Shown here piece by piece: positions 50,038-52,509 of a stretch of 52,509 nt of DNA. The DNA is from Oscillospiraceae bacterium (GTDB lineage Bacteria > Bacillota > Clostridia > Lachnospirales > Lachnospiraceae). Below the pieces are notes generated by a model. The model saw only the letters and a program-made list of their open reading frames with translations. It was not told the DNA's origin and did no database searches. The stretch spans positions 1 through 52,509 of the forward strand of contig JAETOO010000023.1 of assembly GCA_021771715.1 (NCBI GenBank), in the 5' to 3' direction. Made by a program: the position numbers and the translations under genes. Every line of letters starts with the position of its first letter. Positions within the stretch are counted from its first letter, which is position 1.

Positions 50038-51027
50038 CTAATTTCCCTCTACGTTTTCATAGGCCAGATCCGCGAAGGACTCCGGCGCGGTATCCAGGAA
50101 GTCGTGCTCCGCCATGAAGGTCGCCAGCTCGAACACGCCGCTCGTCTCGGTCGCGTAAGTTCCCGCCTCCAGATACTGCAGCTCCTCTTCCGGCGTCGTC
50201 CCGTCAAACTCACACGTGATCTTGGCCGCTTCCTCGCCGTGCTCATTGATATAAGCAATCGCCTCGGCGAAGGCCTGGCACAGCGCCTCGTAGAGAGCCG
50301 GATCCTCCTCACAGAGCTCCGCGGAGCACACGCCCACGATAAAGGAATTGTCCGCGGACCACACATCCGAGATCCCCTCGATCTCGTGCAGACCGCTCGC
50401 CTCCATATCCTCCCGCTCCTTGTAAATGTACGGATTGGTCGTCAGATGGCACGCCACATTGCCGGACTCCAGCGCCGTCATCCCGTCCGGATGCTTCATC
50501 GCAATCAGGTTCGCGTCCAGCGCATGCGCGTCAAAGCCCGCATGCTCCAGCGCCTTTGCCAGAATAATGTGCTGGATGGAGCCGATATTCACCAGCGCCA
50601 CCTGCTCATCGCTGTTCACCAGATCCTCCAGTGTGGCAAGCTCCTCCCGGTTCGACATCAGGCCGTGCTCCTGCCCCGAAAGGTTCATGAAGATCTTGTA
50701 GCCGACCCCGGACATACAGCCGGTAATCGCCGGCCCGACGCCCATAAAGCCCACCTGCACGCTGCCCGAGGCAATCCCGGTGTTGATGTCCGCCCCTGCG
50801 CTCATCTGCGTCCATGTGACCTCGACCGTCTTCCCCGTAGCCTCCTCGTACGCCTGCTCGATCAGCTTCTGCTCCTTGGCGATCGTCAGCGGCGCATACG
50901 CCAGGCCATACTGAAAGGCAAGATTCACCGATGTGTCAGCAGCCTCCGCCGCGGCCGGAAGGCCGGTTGCAGTCACCATGACTGCCGCAAGTGTCAGGGC
51001 TGCTGTTACAGATATCTTTCTTCGCAT
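50038..51027 (-). CDS. ABC transporter substrate-binding protein, NMT1/SsuA-like, no lipobox
   Basis: A 329-residue secreted binding protein. Signal peptide about 1-29 (RRKISVTAALTLAAVMVTATG...AAAEA) ends at a type I Ala-x-Ala site; no lipobox cysteine is present, as also seen for MetQ here. The mature part has the SsuA/NMT1 features NLAFQYGLAYAPLTIAKEQKLIE and GSVQVGFMGVGPAITG (pocket loops). AAAGGAGGACTTGTAAC precedes the ATG at 51027. It is the first gene of its operon, 160 bases after the LysR regulator gene, which probably controls it. Confidence 0.9.
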   Translation of the reverse strand: MRRKISVTAALTLAAVMVTATGLPAAAEAADTSVNLAFQYGLAYAPLTIAKEQKLIEQAYEEATGKTVEVTWTQMSAGADINTGIASGSVQVGFMGVGPAITGCMSGVGYKIFMNLSGQEHGLMSNREELATLEDLVNSDEQVALVNIGSIQHIILAKALEHAGFDAHALDANLIAMKHPDGMTALESGNVACHLTTNPYIYKEREDMEASGLHEIEGISDVWSADNSFIVGVCSAELCEEDPALYEALCQAFAEAIAYINEHGEEAAKITCEFDGTTPEEELQYLEAGTYATETSGVFELATFMAEHDFLDTAPESFADLAYENVEGN

Positions 51028-51189
51028 GTTACAAGTCCTCCTTTTTCATCGTTGATTCGTGTTTTCTCTGTTTTCCCGGTCACCGCAACATCTATACACA
51101 GCACCGCTGAATGATTACAGAAACCGGTATTGCCGTCTGACTGCTGCTCGCGGGAATGAAACGGTTTCATCCGACCGGCGAGTTCCGCG

Positions 51190-52083
51190 TCACGCTGTGC
51201 GCGCCTGGATCAGGAGATCCATGAATCGGCTGCACGCCTCCGTGACGTAGTGCGTCCGGTCATGGCAGATGTACACGGAACGCCGGAACAGGTCAGACGA
51301 AAGCTCATACAGGCACAGCCTGTCCGACTCCCCGCAGTACTGCAGCGCCTCCCGCGAGGCAAACGTCATCCCCGCGCCCTTCGCGGCGAGCTTCACCGAC
51401 AGCGCCACCTGGTCGACGGTAATCGTCTTCTTCACATGGATGTCATGCTCCTCGAAAAAGGCGGCGGCAGCCCGGTACAGCGGCTGGCCCGGCTCCAGGA
51501 GGATGCAGTTCTTCCCGTTGAGCAGCTCCGGATGATCTGCGCGGAACGTGCTGCCGAGCTCCCAGCTCGCCGGAATGCACAGGCAGATCTGCTCCTTCAG
51601 GATCTCAATTTTCTCGAAATCGGGAGAAATGTTGTCGCTCGTGCTGATAAAGCAGTCCACCTCCTGGTTCGCCGCCATCCGCGCCAGGGCCGGCAGCGTG
51701 CCGATCTTGATTTTCAGATCACACTCAGGGTATTCCGCCGAAAACCGCGCCAGCGCATCCGTCACGACGGTCCCGGCATACACCTCCGGGGCGCCTACGA
51801 CCAGCGAGAGATTCCGTGCGGCCCGCACATCGGAAATCCGCTTCTCATACTCCTTCTGCAGGACTGCCCGGGAGCGCAGATAATCCAGATAGACCTCCCC
51901 CTCCCGCGTCAGCGTGACCGGGTTCGTCCGGCGGTTGAAAAGAGAGTAGCCCAGCCGCTTCTCGATCCCGTTCAAAGCCTGCGTGAGCGCCGGCTGCGAA
52001 ATGCCGAGCTTCTGCGCCGCCCTGGTCAGGCTCTGCACCTCGGCAAGCTGCAGCACATATTTTTCCATCAGATCGCTATTCAT
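51190..52083 (-). CDS. LysR-family transcriptional regulator
   Basis: A 297-residue regulator with an N-terminal winged HTH (about 4-62; FLQLAEVQ-type start seen as YVLQLAEVQSLTRAAQKLGISQPALTQAL) and a type 2 periplasmic-binding-like effector domain (about 90-290, SLVVGAPEVYAGTVVTDAL). The ATG at 52083 follows GAGGTGTGT; a GTG six bases earlier is possible. It is co-oriented with the ABC importer genes directly downstream and is likely their regulator, responding to the transported compound or its product. A strong promoter, overlapped by an inverted repeat, lies upstream. Confidence 0.93.
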   Translation of the reverse strand: MNSDLMEKYVLQLAEVQSLTRAAQKLGISQPALTQALNGIEKRLGYSLFNRRTNPVTLTREGEVYLDYLRSRAVLQKEYEKRISDVRAARNLSLVVGAPEVYAGTVVTDALARFSAEYPECDLKIKIGTLPALARMAANQEVDCFISTSDNISPDFEKIEILKEQICLCIPASWELGSTFRADHPELLNGKNCILLEPGQPLYRAAAAFFEEHDIHVKKTITVDQVALSVKLAAKGAGMTFASREALQYCGESDRLCLYELSSDLFRRSVYICHDRTHYVTEACSRFMDLLIQARTA

Positions 52084-52137
52084 ACACACCTCTGTCTACG
52101 TTCATAAGTATTTAGTTATGATATATAAGCCTTTCTT

Positions 52138-52176
52138 ATTCTATTAAAAAAACAGGTCTCTGTCAACCTGTTTTTT
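52138..52176 (-). promoter_or_regulatory. LysR-gene promoter embedded in an inverted repeat
   Basis: A consensus TTGACA (52161-52166), 17-base spacer and TAGAAT (52138-52143) on the minus strand. A perfect 11-bp inverted repeat AAAAAACAGGT/ACCTGTTTTTT (52147-52176) covers the -35 box and most of the spacer. It resembles an intrinsic terminator in both directions and could equally be an operator. Confidence 0.7.
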
Positions 52177-52188
52177 CCTGCTTTTCCT

Positions 52189-52216
52189 TATCCATCCTGT
52201 GGCTATCCATCCTGTG
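52189..52216. repeat. 13-base direct repeat
   Basis: TATCCATCCTGTG occurs twice in a row with two bases between (52189-52201 and 52204-52216). Its role is unknown. The rest of 52217-52400 shows no gene. Confidence 0.6.
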
Positions 52217-52400
52217 AGAAGTCTTTTGACCCATTCTCCCGTGTTTCTCCTGGCTGAATCCAGAACGACATTGCACCGCCAAAGATCTGCGGGCGGTCTC
52301 CCGTCCTCTATTTGAAAAAAGAATGTGCTTCGCCGCGAGTGCGCATCTGCGCGGAGTGTTTTGAGTCACAGGGGACGAAGCTTCCTACGACAAAATCAGT

Positions 52401-52505
52401 ACCACCGGCTAAGCCGGTGGTTTGATTTTCGCCCTATAAGGGCGCGTTCCCGGCGCTGGAGTCTAAAGACTCATCGAAAGGTTCGCCAGCCGCAACGTCA
52501 GTTAC
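52401..52505 (-). mobile_element. Right end of an IS200/IS605-type element (omega-RNA-like)
   Basis: A series of hairpins: ACCACCGG-ctaag-CCGGTGGT (52401-52421), CGCCCT/AGGGCG (52430-52444), GAGTCT/AGACTC (52459-52472) and CGAA/TTCG (52475-52485), the last two enclosed by GCTGG/CCAGC. The ACCACCGGCTTAGCCGGTGGT hairpin is the kind found at IS605-family ends, and the array resembles the RNA scaffold encoded at the 3' end of tnpB. The window ends inside the element, so its extent is unknown. Confidence 0.55.
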
Positions 52506-52508
52506 CTG
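52434..52508 (-). CDS. Possible C-terminal end of TnpB (partial)
   Basis: On the minus strand an open frame entering from beyond the right edge ends at a TAG at 52434-52436; the visible 24 residues include TDVAAGEPFDESLDSS. It overlaps the hairpin array of the IS605-type end, the usual position of the tnpB 3' end. Too short to recognise with certainty. Confidence 0.35.
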   Translation of the reverse strand, partial: QVTDVAAGEPFDESLDSSAGNAPL

Positions 52509-52509
52509 C

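Noticed and set aside
52163..52369. A 68-codon minus-strand frame with a repeated Ser-His-Arg-Met-Asp
   Set aside because: The repeat comes from the 13-base direct repeat; there is no ribosome-binding site and no family likeness.

Overview
The window looks like chromosomal DNA of a GC-rich member of the Clostridia, most likely a Lachnospiraceae gut bacterium. The evidence is a PolC-type replicative polymerase, a complete SCIFF/ScfB ranthipeptide locus (typical of Clostridia), a THF riboswitch in front of a FolT-type ECF transporter, a DUF5688-like protein (a family I know mainly from Lachnospiraceae), a fused SecDF, and consistently strong AGGAGG ribosome-binding sites. Most genes lie on the minus strand. 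Both ends run into repeat-like sequence (a dispersed structured repeat on the left, an IS200/IS605-type end on the right), so the window may be a whole contig broken at repeats.

Layout. 0.2-6.6 kb: a cytoplasmic GH78 alpha-L-rhamnosidase, an M24 (Xaa-Pro type) peptidase and a methionine importer (metQ, metN, metI), with an unusual 60-bp tandem array between the first two. 6.7-10.5 kb: an overlapping rluF-ligA-metA operon. 10.7-16.6 kb: an accessory stretch with an AT-rich HAD hydrolase, an SH3-domain membrane protein, tRNA-Arg(CCG), the DUF5688-like gene with a heptanucleotide repeat just upstream, and a three-gene Xre regulator / ImmA-type metalloprotease / PIN-like nuclease operon with its own promoter and a candidate operator. 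16.7-27.3 kb: efp, a domain-permuted GH3 beta-glucosidase, pyrC, an O-acetyltransferase, a YqeG-type phosphatase and polC. 27.4-28.1 kb: an AT-rich MNT/HEPN toxin-antitoxin-like pair inserted between polC and ispG.

28.2-36 kb: ispG, the polyphosphate pair ppk1/ppx, a DUF815 ATPase and pheA. 36-40 kb: riboswitch-controlled folT, a small membrane protein, an HPr-like protein, a membrane-anchored MutS-like ATPase and an unknown gene whose last codons are repeated downstream of its stop. 40.5-47.5 kb: a histidine phosphatase, recJ with an insertion, secDF, and scfA-scfB. 47.7-52.5 kb: an SGNH hydrolase, a nitrate/sulfonate-type ABC importer with a LysR regulator, and the end of an IS605-like element.

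The accessory modules (HAD gene, Xre-ImmA-PIN, MNT-HEPN) are clearly richer in A+T than the surrounding housekeeping genes, which suggests acquisition. The most interesting items are the Xre-ImmA-PIN operon, two intergenic arrays that look like duplicated gene 3' ends (2.4 and 39.7 kb), the heptamer array at 14 kb, the dispersed repeat found after two different genes, and the membrane-bound MutS-like protein. All functional calls come from reading sequence and motifs; no database search was run.
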